64,000 nt of DNA, taken from contig CP051234.1 of assembly GCA_017792465.1 (NCBI GenBank), positions 4,062,501 to 4,126,500 on the forward strand, written 5' to 3'. A program made the translations under genes and the position numbers. This document shows positions 8,423 to 16,804 of this stretch, one piece after another. Source of the stretch: Filomicrobium sp. Its GTDB lineage: Bacteria; Pseudomonadota; Alphaproteobacteria; Rhizobiales; Hyphomicrobiaceae. A model generated the notes under the pieces. That model was not told the origin of the DNA. It made no database searches and worked only from the letters and a program-made list of their open reading frames with translations. Each line of letters starts with the position of its first letter. The stretch's first letter is position 1.

Positions 8423-9889
8423 ATGTCTGAACCCAGCGACGATTTCGACTTCGACCCCACAGCCCAACCCGAGCGGCCGACCATTGCCATTATCGGTCGT
8501 CCTAACGTTGGGAAATCCACGCTTTTCAACCGCCTCACCGGGCGGCCGACAGCACTTGTCTCGGATTTGCCGGGGCTGACGCGCGACCGGCGCGAAGGCG
8601 AAGCCGATCTGGGTGACCATAATGTCGTTCTGGTTGATACGGCCGGGCTTGAAGAAGCGGCCGCCGGTTCGATCCAGGCCAGGATGCGCGAACAATCCGA
8701 ACAGGCGATCCATGACGCCGATCTCATCTTGTTTGTGATCGACGCGCGGGATGGGATCACGCCGGCCGATGATGTCTTTGCGCGCATCGTCCGCGGCGCG
8801 GGCAAGCCCAGCATTCTGGTCGCGAACAAGTGCGAGGGGCGTGCCGGGCAGGATGGGTTTTACGAGGCCTATGAGCTTGGGCTGGGTGCGCCGATCCCGA
8901 TTTCGGCTGAGCACGGCGAAGGGATTGGTGAACTCGTCGGCGACATCATGGAGGCGCTGGGCCTGAAGCAGGAAGTGCGACAGCGCACGCGCGGGCGACG
9001 CCGTGGTGTCGATGCTGACGAGGAGCGCAAGGTCCGCGAAGAAGCGCGTCAGGCCGTGCTGGATCGGCCGTTGCGGGTCGCGATCGTCGGGCGGCCGAAT
9101 GCCGGCAAGTCGACGCTCGTTAACGCACTGATCGGTGAGGACCGGATGATCACCGGGCCGGAACCCGGATTGACGCGGGATTCCGTTTCCACCGATGTGA
9201 CGATCGACGGGCGGGACATCCGGCTATTCGACACGGCCGGCCTGCGCAAGAAGGCGCGCATCCATGAAAAGGCCGAGAAACTGTCGGCCAGCGATACGAT
9301 CCGCGCGATCCGTTTTTCGGAAGTCGTCGTCTTGATGATCGATGCGGATTGTCCGTTCGAGCACCAGGATCTGACGATTGCCGATATGGTCGAACGTGAG
9401 GGCCGGGCGCTCGTTATTGCGGTCAACAAATGGGATCTGGTTGCCGACAAGCAGGATCGTCTGAAGCTTTTGCGGGAGGCGGTGAAGGAACGCCTTTCGC
9501 AGGTGCCGGGCGTCAAAATGGTGACGATTTCGGCGATTGCTGAAAAGGGGCTTGAAGGCCTGATGCGGGCGGTCTTTGAAACGTACGAAACGTGGAACCG
9601 CCGCGTCTCGACGCCGGAGTTGAATGGCTGGCTGCAGGAAGCGGTTGCGCGCCATGCACCACCGGCTGTTGGCGGGCGTCGCATCAAGATCCGCTACATC
9701 ACACAGCCGTCTGCACGCCCCCCGACGTTCATTGCTTTTTGCTCACGTCCGGAACAATTACCGCGCAGCTATATTAAGTATTTGACTAACAGCTTAAGAG
9801 AGGCCTTCGGCTTGCCGGGTGTGCCGATTCGCCTCAATCTGAGGAAAGGCGAAAACCCATTTGCGTCATCGAAGCGTCGCAATCGGTGA
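8423..9889 (+). CDS. der: ribosome biogenesis GTPase Der (EngA)
   Basis: 488 residues with the two tandem GTPase domains unique to Der. Domain 1 has GRPNVGKST (residues 25-33), DTAGLEE and ANKCE. Domain 2 has GRPNAGKST, DTAGLRKKARI and NKWD, with SAIAEKGL as G5. The C-terminal KH-like domain ends in RIRL-type basic sequence. Der is needed for 50S subunit maturation. An 18-residue acidic head (SDDFDFDP) precedes domain 1. The G4 motif of domain 1 is NKCE rather than NKxD. The gene starts 236 bases after bamB, so it may have its own promoter. Confidence 0.97.
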   Translation: MSEPSDDFDFDPTAQPERPTIAIIGRPNVGKSTLFNRLTGRPTALVSDLPGLTRDRREGEADLGDHNVVLVDTAGLEEAAAGSIQARMREQSEQAIHDADLILFVIDARDGITPADDVFARIVRGAGKPSILVANKCEGRAGQDGFYEAYELGLGAPIPISAEHGEGIGELVGDIMEALGLKQEVRQRTRGRRRGVDADEERKVREEARQAVLDRPLRVAIVGRPNAGKSTLVNALIGEDRMITGPEPGLTRDSVSTDVTIDGRDIRLFDTAGLRKKARIHEKAEKLSASDTIRAIRFSEVVVLMIDADCPFEHQDLTIADMVEREGRALVIAVNKWDLVADKQDRLKLLREAVKERLSQVPGVKMVTISAIAEKGLEGLMRAVFETYETWNRRVSTPELNGWLQEAVARHAPPAVGGRRIKIRYITQPSARPPTFIAFCSRPEQLPRSYIKYLTNSLREAFGLPGVPIRLNLRKGENPFASSKRRNR

Positions 9890-10007
9890 TCATGGGATGC
9901 CGCTGATTTGGGTTGGGATGAAGTATCCTGCCATTGAGCGGGCAGGTCGCACAATCAGCCTGTGGCAGGAAATTAAGCTGGGTTTCCCAATTAGAGGCGA
10001 GTAACGA

Positions 10008-10310
10008 ATGAATAGCTTTTCACCGTCCTTTTTCGACCGTTCCGGCATTGTGGCTGCCGTGGTCCTGGGCCTTTCAGTGAGCGTGGCTTTGCCAGTTTCC
10101 AAGGCGTTCGCTCGGAAAGTGCCGGATCCGGTCAAGGTCGCATGCAGTGGCGATTACAAGAGATTCTGCGGCAAGTACAAGGTTGGCACTTCCAAGCTCG
10201 ACCAGTGCATGCGCGCCAACGGCAAACGTTTGTCGTCGGTCTGCGTGCGCTCGCTGGTCGACCATGGCATGGTGCCACGCAGCCTCTTGCGCAGGGCCCG
10301 TCAACGCTGA
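10008..10310 (+). CDS. small secreted cysteine-rich protein
   Basis: 100 residues. A signal peptide (GIVAAVVLGLSVSVALPVSKAFA) precedes a mature part of about 65 residues with four cysteines. The spacing CSGDYKRFCGKY, then LDQCMRANGKRLSSVC, resembles one cysteine-rich repeat of the GLG1/FGFR type (Pfam Cys_rich_FGFR), which occurs in small exported proteins of Hyphomicrobiales. The function of the bacterial forms is unknown. The binding site GAGG lies upstream of ATG 10008. A GC-rich hairpin at 10358 separates it from holC. Confidence 0.75.
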   Translation: MNSFSPSFFDRSGIVAAVVLGLSVSVALPVSKAFARKVPDPVKVACSGDYKRFCGKYKVGTSKLDQCMRANGKRLSSVCVRSLVDHGMVPRSLLRRARQR

Positions 10311-10357
10311 GGTTTCAAAACAGCGAAGGCGGCCGGAAGTGTTAGATTGATTGACGC

Positions 10358-10381
10358 GCGGCGCCTGGTAACGGGCGCCGC
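10358..10381 (+). terminator. GC-rich hairpin, possible weak terminator
   Basis: The perfect 8-bp stem GCGGCGCC/GGCGCCGC with an eight-base loop sits between the small cysteine-rich gene and holC. It is followed only by a short TTT, so termination would be weak. Confidence 0.4.
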
Positions 10382-10408
10382 GGCCGTTTCCAGCAGGGTA
10401 GTTGATCC

Positions 10409-10858
10409 GTGACGGACGTTCTTTTCTATCATCTCGAACATCAGCCGCTGGAACGCGTGCTGCCGAGCCTGCTTGAGAAGACGCTGGAGCGGGGATGGCG
10501 GGCGGTCGTTCGCTCGGGCAGCGAGGAGCGTTTGGAAGCGCTCGACATGGCGCTGTGGACTTATCGCGACGAGAGCTTCCTGCCGCATGGCTCGAAGAAA
10601 GACGGCAATGCGGATCTGCAGCCAATCTATCTGACGACCGATGAGGATGTGCCGAACGGTGCAGGCGTGTTGTTCCTGGTCGATGGCGCTGAGACCGAGG
10701 TCTATCATGGGTTCGTGCGGATCGTGTTGATGTTCGATGGGCGCGACGAGCATTCGGTGTCCAAGGCGCGCAAGCAATGGAAGGCGGCCAAGGCGGCTGA
10801 TTGCACGGTGACGTACTGGCAGCAAAATCCACGCGGCGGCTGGGAGAAGAAGGCGTGA
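10409..10858 (+). CDS. holC: DNA polymerase III chi subunit
   Basis: 149 residues, a normal length for chi. The opening TDVLFYHLEHQPLERVLPSL, continuing LLEKTLERGWRAVV, then LDMALWTYRDESFLPHG and the middle run VPNGAGVLFLVDGAE are characteristic. Chi links the clamp loader to single-stranded DNA-binding protein on the lagging strand. Translation begins at a GTG. In many alphaproteobacteria holC follows pepA; here it is followed 85 bases later by rlmJ on the same strand. Confidence 0.92.
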   Translation: MTDVLFYHLEHQPLERVLPSLLEKTLERGWRAVVRSGSEERLEALDMALWTYRDESFLPHGSKKDGNADLQPIYLTTDEDVPNGAGVLFLVDGAETEVYHGFVRIVLMFDGRDEHSVSKARKQWKAAKAADCTVTYWQQNPRGGWEKKA

Positions 10859-10943
10859 GCGGGTTTGCGTGGTGCGTGCTTGCGGCCAGTTCGGCTCGGC
10901 AGTCTACTGGTGCGGCGCAGCAAGTCTCGAAACGGGCTTGGTC

Positions 10944-11831
10944 ATGAACTACCGGCACGCTTTTCATGCCGGTAATTTTGCAGATGTTCTCAAGCATCTG
11001 ATCCTAGCGCGCATTATCGAGCACTTGAAAAAGAAGCCGGCGCCGTTCCGGATCATCGATACGCATGCCGGCATCGGGCTTTATGATCTTGGCTCGGATG
11101 AAGCTCGCCGCACGGGCGAATGGTACGAGGGTATCGGCCGTTTGATGAAGGCTGAGATTCCCCAGGATTTTAAGCCGATTTTCGCGCCCTATTTGCAAGC
11201 CGTTGCAGCAGCCAACGCGGGCGCGGATGTCTTGACTGGCGAAGAGGCAGTCGATCCGGGAGCGGGGCTCACGCTTTATCCTGGCAGCCCTGTTTTGGCG
11301 GCACTGTTGAAGCGTCGAGATGACGTGCTGATTGCCAACGAGCTGCATCCTGAAGACAATCTGGCGCTTAGCGATGCGCTCAAATCATTTCGCAATTGCA
11401 AAATCATGGGGCTCGATGGCTACGTCGTGCTGAAGTCGACACTGCCGCCAAAAGAACGCCGCGGGATCGTCTTGATCGATCCGCCGTTTGAGCAGGCTGG
11501 CGAATTTCAGCGACTGCTGCAGGCTCTTCGCCAAGGTGTTCAGCGTTTTGCGACCGGCATCTATCTTCTCTGGTATCCGATCAAGGATCCGCGGCCGATT
11601 GTTGCGTTTAAGAAGGAGCTTAGCGGTCTAGGATTGGCAAAGCTGTCGGCGGTCGAATTTTATCTGCGCGCGCCGACCGATCCTGATGTTCTAAACGGAC
11701 ACGGGCTTATCATGCTGAATGCGCCTTTTTCATTGGCGAGCGAGCTTGCGGCCTGCCTGCCGTTTCTTGTCGATGTTCTTGCGCAGGGCAAAGGCGCTTC
11801 GTTTCACATTGAGCAGATATCCGAAGCTTAG
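10944..11831 (+). CDS. rlmJ: 23S rRNA (adenine(2030)-N6)-methyltransferase
   Basis: About 295 residues. The RlmJ N-terminal signature MNYRHAFHAGNFADVLKHL starts at ATG 10944; 25 codons further upstream are open but not conserved. An SAM-binding start (IIDTHAGIGLYDL) and the catalytic motif IVLIDPPFEQ of N6-adenine methyltransferases are both present. RlmJ methylates A2030 of 23S rRNA on free RNA before ribosome assembly. Confidence 0.95.
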   Translation: MNYRHAFHAGNFADVLKHLILARIIEHLKKKPAPFRIIDTHAGIGLYDLGSDEARRTGEWYEGIGRLMKAEIPQDFKPIFAPYLQAVAAANAGADVLTGEEAVDPGAGLTLYPGSPVLAALLKRRDDVLIANELHPEDNLALSDALKSFRNCKIMGLDGYVVLKSTLPPKERRGIVLIDPPFEQAGEFQRLLQALRQGVQRFATGIYLLWYPIKDPRPIVAFKKELSGLGLAKLSAVEFYLRAPTDPDVLNGHGLIMLNAPFSLASELAACLPFLVDVLAQGKGASFHIEQISEA

Positions 11832-12018
11832 GTGCGGGTGGCTTTTGATCGCGTTGAGCATTGGCGCGGCTTCGTATCTTTGAAGCAACTTTTGCTTTGG
11901 AAAACGAACGTTGAGACAGATTTGCGTTCAATCTTGATTAGGCAAGCCCGCTTGCTTCCGGCATCGTGCACTCCATCCGGGGCCAAAGGGTCACCATACC
12001 GGTGAGGAGACAATAGAG

Positions 12019-12333
12019 ATGCGCAGTTTTTCGCAGAAAGCCAGTGCGCTTGGATTAGCGTTTTCGTTGGCGATCGCCTTCAGCGTGATTGGCACGCAGG
12101 CCGAAGCCAGAACTTGCTTCAAGAAGGCCGGCGAAGGTACGGCGAGCACGCTTGAAGGTGCCAAGTTCCAGGTCGATGAAGTTTTGTTGCAGGCGACCGA
12201 CTGGGGAGCCTGGGCTGAATGGATGTCGACGGGCAAGACGTCGGGCTACGACTTCGGCAAGCGCAAGTACAAATGCAAAAAGGGCGGACTTGGTTACAGC
12301 TGTGTCGGCCAAGCGACGATCTGCAAGAAGTAA
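12019..12333 (+). CDS. small secreted four-cysteine protein, family copy 1
   Basis: 104 residues, no family name known to me. A signal peptide (ALGLAFSLAIAFSVIGTQAEA) precedes a mature part of about 73 residues. Four cysteines fall as TCFKKAGEG near the start, then KYKCKKG, SCVGQATICKK. The same pattern (first Cys, an acidic-AK segment, GKxxxxKC, then CxAxxxxC at the end) recurs in the genes at 12403 and 13581, so the three look like paralogues. Disulfides in the periplasm are likely. A good binding site (GAGGAGA) precedes the ATG. Confidence 0.75.
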   Translation: MRSFSQKASALGLAFSLAIAFSVIGTQAEARTCFKKAGEGTASTLEGAKFQVDEVLLQATDWGAWAEWMSTGKTSGYDFGKRKYKCKKGGLGYSCVGQATICKK

Positions 12334-12402
12334 TCGTCAGTGTTGTTTTCGGGCCGGGTGGGTTCTGCGCGTGCAGACCGGCTGGCCTTTGGAGGTTTAG
12401 TG

Positions 12403-12657
12403 ATGAAAGTTCTGAAACTTATCGCTGTCGTTGGGCTTCTCTCTTTCGCGAGCAATGCGGCCATTGCCGGCAGCTGCGTCAAAGCGGGCGGCGAAGCAAC
12501 GATGCTGACCGAAGATCTGGCGAAGTTCATGGCTTCGGCAGCGCTCAAGAACCAGATGAGTGCGGACGGCTATAAGCCAGCTGGAAAAGTGATGATGAAG
12601 TGCGAAGCGGCAACTCTTGGCACGCACTGCGTCGCACATCAGCGGGCCTGCAAGTAG
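12403..12657 (+). CDS. small secreted four-cysteine protein, family copy 2
   Basis: 84 residues with a signal peptide (LKLIAVVGLLSFASNAAIAG). The mature part has SCVKAGGEA at its start, then GKVMMKCEAATLGTHCVAHQ and a closing RACK. It aligns with the upstream gene at 12019 in the placement of all four cysteines but is shorter by about 12 residues in the middle. The ATG at 12403 has GGAGG at 12391; earlier open codons lack a signal peptide. The two genes are only 69 bases apart and may share a transcript. Confidence 0.72.
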   Translation: MKVLKLIAVVGLLSFASNAAIAGSCVKAGGEATMLTEDLAKFMASAALKNQMSADGYKPAGKVMMKCEAATLGTHCVAHQRACK

Positions 12658-12669
12658 ACCGGCCATCTT

Positions 12670-12717
12670 AAGCGCCAACGGTTGCGGGCCGGATGACGGC
12701 CGGAACCACTGGCGCTT
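12670..12717. repeat. long interrupted hairpin
   Basis: AAGCGCCA pairs with TGGCGCTT, and inside this GGTT pairs with AACC and GGCCG with CGGCC. Together they form a 48-base stepped hairpin just past the 12403 gene. No T-run follows, so it is either an mRNA-stabilising structure or a degenerate terminator. Confidence 0.5.
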
Positions 12718-12910
12718 GGAGCCGTTAAGTCTTGTGACGCCAAGTGAAATTAATTGAGCAGACCGTTTTCAGCCGGTTCCGCGCAATCGTTAACAAGGCG
12801 ATTTAGTTGACGATTAGTTTACCCTGTTCGGTTTAGTTCAGAACAATGTACTGAGTTGCGTTATCATGCGCGGAGCGAACACAAGTCTTCGCGGGGTCAG
12901 GAGTTGAGTT

Positions 12911-13264
12911 ATGAAGTATTTCGTATTGGGCATTGCGGTTGCGCTGATGAGTTTCTCATTTGCGACGGTCGATGCCGACGCCGGTGAGCGCTACTACCGG
13001 GGTGAAGGCGGTCACAAGAGTTCTTCGAAGTATCGCAAAGGTCCGCGCGTCAAAGGATACGTTTCGCGCCGCGGCGGATATTCCTATTCCTACGAAGATT
13101 CCATCAACACCTATGGCAATTCGCGCAGCAAATACGGCGGCGTCAATGCTTGGCGGGATTCTGCGGCTGATCGTCAGACCGATTTTGGACCGTTCGACCA
13201 CGGTTTCTTCTTCGACAGCGCGACGGGCAGTGCATATGGCGGCAGTGCGCCTTACATGCACTAA
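12911..13264 (+). CDS. small secreted Gly/Tyr/Ser-rich protein
   Basis: 117 residues; not a named family. A signal peptide (MKYFVLGIAVALMSFSFATVDA) precedes a basic, Gly/Tyr/Ser-rich region (residues 25-75), then a conserved-looking tail with RQTDFGPFDHGFFFDSATG. Similar FGPFDxGFFFDS tails occur, to my recollection, in short exported proteins of this order. No cysteine pattern is shared with the neighbouring four-cysteine genes. A binding site AGGAG stands eight bases before the ATG. Confidence 0.68.
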   Translation: MKYFVLGIAVALMSFSFATVDADAGERYYRGEGGHKSSSKYRKGPRVKGYVSRRGGYSYSYEDSINTYGNSRSKYGGVNAWRDSAADRQTDFGPFDHGFFFDSATGSAYGGSAPYMH

Positions 13265-13580
13265 GGGCTCGTTGTTCCGAGCTGGTTTGATTGGCATTTC
13301 TCAGCCGATCGCCTGAATACGATATGCGTTGAGTTTCGAAGGGCTGCCGGTTGGCGGCCCTTTCCTCGTTTTGGGTCCTATGAGGTGTATTGCGCGGTCA
13401 TCGGCCTTCGTACTTCCGAGCTCACCGGCGCTCGGCAATGCCTTTTTCAGGGCGTGCGCGATGAAACTGTGTGCAACGGTCACAGGTTTGCGGAAATCGG
13501 ATTTTGCAGGCTAGGCATCGCGGCGCGGGATGCTTAGTGTCCGCTATGGTTAATATCCTTCAGTTTAGCACGAGTGTGCC
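13265..13580. other. intergenic region with terminator, no gene seen
   Basis: This 316-base stretch lies between two small secreted-protein genes on the same strand. The first hundred bases hold the hairpin listed at 13339. The rest probably contains the promoter of the gene at 13581; I see no convincing gene. Confidence 0.45.
13339..13366 (+). terminator. terminator after the 12911 gene
   Basis: The stem AAGGGCTGCC pairs with GGCGGCCCTT (one G-T pair) around the loop GGTT. The tail TTTCCTCGTTTT is imperfect, so the terminator is probably of moderate strength. Confidence 0.55.
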
Positions 13581-13877
13581 ATGCGCTTTCCGACAAAAAT
13601 CGCCGCCGCCATCGTTTTGACTTTGACTGCCTTCGCCGCAGTTTCGCCAGCCCAAGCCAAATGCACGCGGCTTGCCTTTTCGGTGAACGACTACGGCAAG
13701 AAGGGTCCGACCGAGGATGCCAAGAAGCTCCTCGATAAATACATCAAAGACTGGACGTCGGAACGCGGCATCAAGAACTACACGACCGGCAAGAAGGACG
13801 TGAAGTGCGAGCTGTTTCTCGACGTTATTGTATTCGACGAATACACCTGTCGCGCAGAGGCCAGCGTTTGCTGGTGA
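13581..13877 (+). CDS. small secreted four-cysteine protein, family copy 3
   Basis: 98 residues. The signal peptide (IAAAIVLTLTAFAAVSPAQA) is followed at once by KCTRLAF, then an AKKLLDKYIKDW helix, KKDVKCELF and YTCRAEASVCW. The order of features (first Cys, acidic-AK helix, GKKxxxKC, C-x-A-x-A-x-x-C end) matches the genes at 12019 and 12403, despite low identity. No strong ribosome binding site precedes the ATG. A good terminator follows at 13944. Function unknown. Confidence 0.7.
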   Translation: MRFPTKIAAAIVLTLTAFAAVSPAQAKCTRLAFSVNDYGKKGPTEDAKKLLDKYIKDWTSERGIKNYTTGKKDVKCELFLDVIVFDEYTCRAEASVCW

Positions 13878-13943
13878 ACGGTCCCGGCGGGTGGCGGCAC
13901 GAGAGCGCCTAACGCCTTCGGTCTGACGTTTCGACGCCCAATG

Positions 13944-13980
13944 AGCGCCCGTGGAGTTCTTCCAAGGGCGCTTTTTATTT
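13944..13980 (+). terminator. rho-independent terminator after the 13581 gene
   Basis: The stem AGCGCCC/GGGCGCT encloses a second stem TGGA/TCCA and is followed by TTTTATTTT. Confidence 0.8.
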
Positions 13981-14043
13981 TGTGCGGTGCGGTGTGAGTT
14001 GCTTCTCAGGTTTGCGGTGTCTGGAGCCGCTCAACTGCGCCCG

Positions 14044-14424
14044 TCAGGCCAGCGCGCGAATTTTCTCGCCGAGGGCGTCGATCTTGGGCAATAGCGTCTC
14101 GCGGTCGTAAGGCTTCAGGATGTAATCGTCGATGCCTTTGCGGTATGCGAGCGCAAGATCCTCGGGTTCGGCCTCGGTCGCGCAGTAGAGGATCTGCGGG
14201 AACGTTTCGCCGGGCAGATCTTTCAATGCGATCAGGAATTCGCTGGCGCTCATCGACGGCAGCTTCCAGTCAAGCAATACGATGTCAGGCATGTTCTGCT
14301 TGCAGTGTTCCAGGCCTTCTTCTGCCGTGACCGCGTCGACGACAACGTGATCTTTGCTCTCCAAGATCTTGCGGGCCACTTTCCGTATGACGTTGGAATC
14401 GTCGATCACAAGGCAGAAATACAT
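14044..14424 (-). CDS. single-domain response regulator (CheY-like receiver)
   Basis: About 126 residues: one receiver domain with no output domain. The acidic pair is CLVIDDSNVIRKVARKIL, the phospho-acceptor is Asp52 in VLLDWKLP, the switch Thr is in YCATEAEPED, and the conserved Lys is in YILKPYD. Its neighbour, 245 bases away and also on the minus strand, is chpT. A phosphotransferase partner is therefore plausible, but CpdR and DivK have different sequences and I do not assign either name. I chose the ATG at 14424 because the domain begins at once and GGGGG lies upstream; another ATG at 14460 would add 12 residues. Confidence 0.85.
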   Translation of the reverse strand: MYFCLVIDDSNVIRKVARKILESKDHVVVDAVTAEEGLEHCKQNMPDIVLLDWKLPSMSASEFLIALKDLPGETFPQILYCATEAEPEDLALAYRKGIDDYILKPYDRETLLPKIDALGEKIRALA

Positions 14425-14669
14425 AGCGCGCTGGCCCCCAATCGCCTGCTCGACACGCATTATGGATACGTGTGGTGCATGTTGAAAACGCGCATGTCCT
14501 CAGACAAGGTTGATTTGCTCGACCTTGTAATGATGAAGGACAAGAGGCGCGAATACCGGCGCTTGGACCGCCGGAACCTGATGAATACTGCACGGAAGGT
14601 GTTAAGGCCGGGTTTACTATCGTCCCGATACTGATAAACCTCAGCCAGAGCGCCCGTCGGCAGCCCTCC

Positions 14670-15305
14670 TCAGGGCTTGGCGGAGAGCAGAATGTCGTCG
14701 CCGTCTTTGAGGATTTCGATCGGCATACCGGTTTGGGCGGCCAGACGCCAAGTGTAATAGGCTTGGATATTCATGGCGTTAAGTTCGCCATCGCTGGTGC
14801 CGGCTACAATGTCGGTCAGGTATTGCGGCGGTCGGGCACCGGTGCCGGAGCAGCGGATAAGGAACGATGGGCTTTCCAGATCCCCTTCAATGGTGACCGT
14901 CAATTCTCCACCACGCGGCAGGGCGGTGACGGAGGCAGATAGCAAATTGAGCAGAAGCTTGACGTAGTCTTTGGCCATGTGGCCGGGGGCGCCCTGCCAG
15001 ACGAGCTTGTGTTTGCCTGACCCCAGATAGCCACGCGAGATGCTCTCAGCCATTGTCAGATCGATCTGGGCGCCGGCCGAACCGGCAGCACCGAAGGCAA
15101 AGCGGGCGAACTGAAGGCGAGCGGAGGCTTGTTCGGTGACGTTGCGGATCACGTCGAGCGCGTAGCTTTGCGCTTCCTTGTCGTCATCCTCGGCCAGGAT
15201 TTCCAGACCGTTATAGATTGCGCCGACAGGGCCGATCACGTCGTGGCAGATCTTGCTGGAAATCAGTGCAGCCAGTTCGAGGTCGGTCGGGTTGGTGATT
15301 GTCAT
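14670..15305 (-). CDS. chpT: histidine phosphotransferase ChpT
   Basis: 211 residues. A DHp-like helix carries the phospho-histidine in KICHDVIGPVGAIYNG (His21), followed by a degenerate ATPase-like fold (LNLLSASVTALPRGGELTV). This is the alphaproteobacterial ChpT family, which passes phosphate from hybrid kinase CckA to CtrA and CpdR and so links cell-cycle control to CtrA activity. Histidine and the following Asp are intact. The receiver gene downstream on the same strand may be part of the relay. Confidence 0.92.
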   Translation of the reverse strand: MTITNPTDLELAALISSKICHDVIGPVGAIYNGLEILAEDDDKEAQSYALDVIRNVTEQASARLQFARFAFGAAGSAGAQIDLTMAESISRGYLGSGKHKLVWQGAPGHMAKDYVKLLLNLLSASVTALPRGGELTVTIEGDLESPSFLIRCSGTGARPPQYLTDIVAGTSDGELNAMNIQAYYTWRLAAQTGMPIEILKDGDDILLSAKP

Positions 15306-15660
15306 GAACTTTGCGCCTTTTGCTCGCTGCGGTCTTTGCCGTCAGTTGTCTTGATCGATGCGGAAGGCTCTCTAACAGCCTGGACGCAACACAAACCGAG
15401 GACGCGCATCAGTCTCTTTGCGGTCTTTGATACATGCCGAATCTGCGCATGGGAAGCGTTGGCGGGCGCGGAAAGCCCGGAGTTGTGCCAGGACCGGCCC
15501 GGTGGCCACACTTTCGTAACAACTTCAGAGCAATGGTTGATGAAATGCACGATTCGCGCTTGCAGGCGCGCCGCAAGAGGCTGGAAGCCCGAATGACCGG
15601 GTCTGACAGCGGTGCTGAGACGTCTCGAACATAGATCTGGGACGGGGGGCTTTGCGGACT

Positions 15661-16662
15661 ATGTGGTGGATTCAGATGATGAATGCTTCAACGGCTGTGC
15701 GTCAGGCAGGTGGTTTAGGAGCGCGCAGCTTCGTCCGACGGCTTGTTTTGGGGATGGCCTTGTTGCCGTTTTCCGGCGTCATTGCAGGCCAGGCGCTGGC
15801 GCAAGACCAGCTACCATGGAAATCATCGCAAGCGGCTCAAAGCGACTACGATGTCTACCGCGAGCAGCCGCAAGGCGGTCAGGTCGAAGGTGGTGGTTAC
15901 GAACGCGGCCAGGATGGTCCTCCGACATACGTTCCGCCGCGGATGCGATACGACAGCGATCAGGGCGGCTCGTCGGGATATGGTTCGGGCAGCGCCTATA
16001 ACAACGGGCCGGATGTGCGTTCAAACCAGCGCGCTTACGTTCCGCAACGCGAAGATACTGCACCGCCGCGCGAATACGCGCCGCGCTATGACGATCGCGC
16101 CGATAACAGCCGCTACGAGCGCTACGAGCCACCGCGGCGGGAAGGCTACGAAGATTACCGCGAGCCAGATGCTCCGCCAGGGGCTTACAGCCAGGATGAG
16201 ATCCTCAACGCGGGCCACAGTTTCTTTGGCTCCCTCAGCCAGGGGCTGGCCAAGGTCATCGAAAAGGCTTTTGCAGAGCAAGGACACCCCAACGGCTATA
16301 TTCTTGGGGAAGATGCCGGCGGAGCGTTCATTGCGGGATTGAGGTACGGGGAAGGTAGGCTTTATACGCGTGACTACGGTTCGCGGAAGGTTTACTGGCA
16401 AGGGCCGACGGTCGGCTACGATTTCGGGGCTGAAGGCTCGAAGACGATGGTTCTGATTTACAACATGCACCATCCCAACCAGATCTACGGCCGTTTTGGC
16501 GGTGTACAAGGTGCAGCTTACGTTGTCGGAGGCGTTGGACTTCAGGTCATGAAACGCGATGATGTCACGCTGGCGCCAATTCGCACCGGCGTCGGGCTCC
16601 GCCTGGGTGCCAATGTCGGCTATTTGAAGTATACACGTTCACCGACCTGGAACCCGTTTTGA
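15661..16662 (+). CDS. EipA/DUF1134 family envelope protein
   Basis: About 333 residues. An N-terminal export signal (RLVLGMALLPFSGVIAG) is followed by a 120-residue region very rich in Tyr, Pro, Arg, Gln and Gly, with no fixed fold expected. The C-terminal 170 residues are the DUF1134 domain: LNAGHSFFGSLSQGLAKVIE, GRLYTRDYGSRKVYWQGPTV and GVGLRLGANVGYLKYT. Brucella EipA, the best-studied member, is a periplasmic protein needed for envelope integrity. It sits near chpT. The start could be 15661, 15676 or 15679. Confidence 0.88.
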   Translation: MWWIQMMNASTAVRQAGGLGARSFVRRLVLGMALLPFSGVIAGQALAQDQLPWKSSQAAQSDYDVYREQPQGGQVEGGGYERGQDGPPTYVPPRMRYDSDQGGSSGYGSGSAYNNGPDVRSNQRAYVPQREDTAPPREYAPRYDDRADNSRYERYEPPRREGYEDYREPDAPPGAYSQDEILNAGHSFFGSLSQGLAKVIEKAFAEQGHPNGYILGEDAGGAFIAGLRYGEGRLYTRDYGSRKVYWQGPTVGYDFGAEGSKTMVLIYNMHHPNQIYGRFGGVQGAAYVVGGVGLQVMKRDDVTLAPIRTGVGLRLGANVGYLKYTRSPTWNPF

Positions 16663-16804
16663 TCCAGCGGCCTTATAGGGGATACCTGAACGTCGATTAT
16701 GCGCGGGGTTGGAGCTGGAAGCTTTTCTGGCTCAACCTGACTGTTGGATAGGGTTGAGCCGAGCGTTCTGTCGCTGGGACACGAAGTTTGGAGACCGACG
16801 AGCG

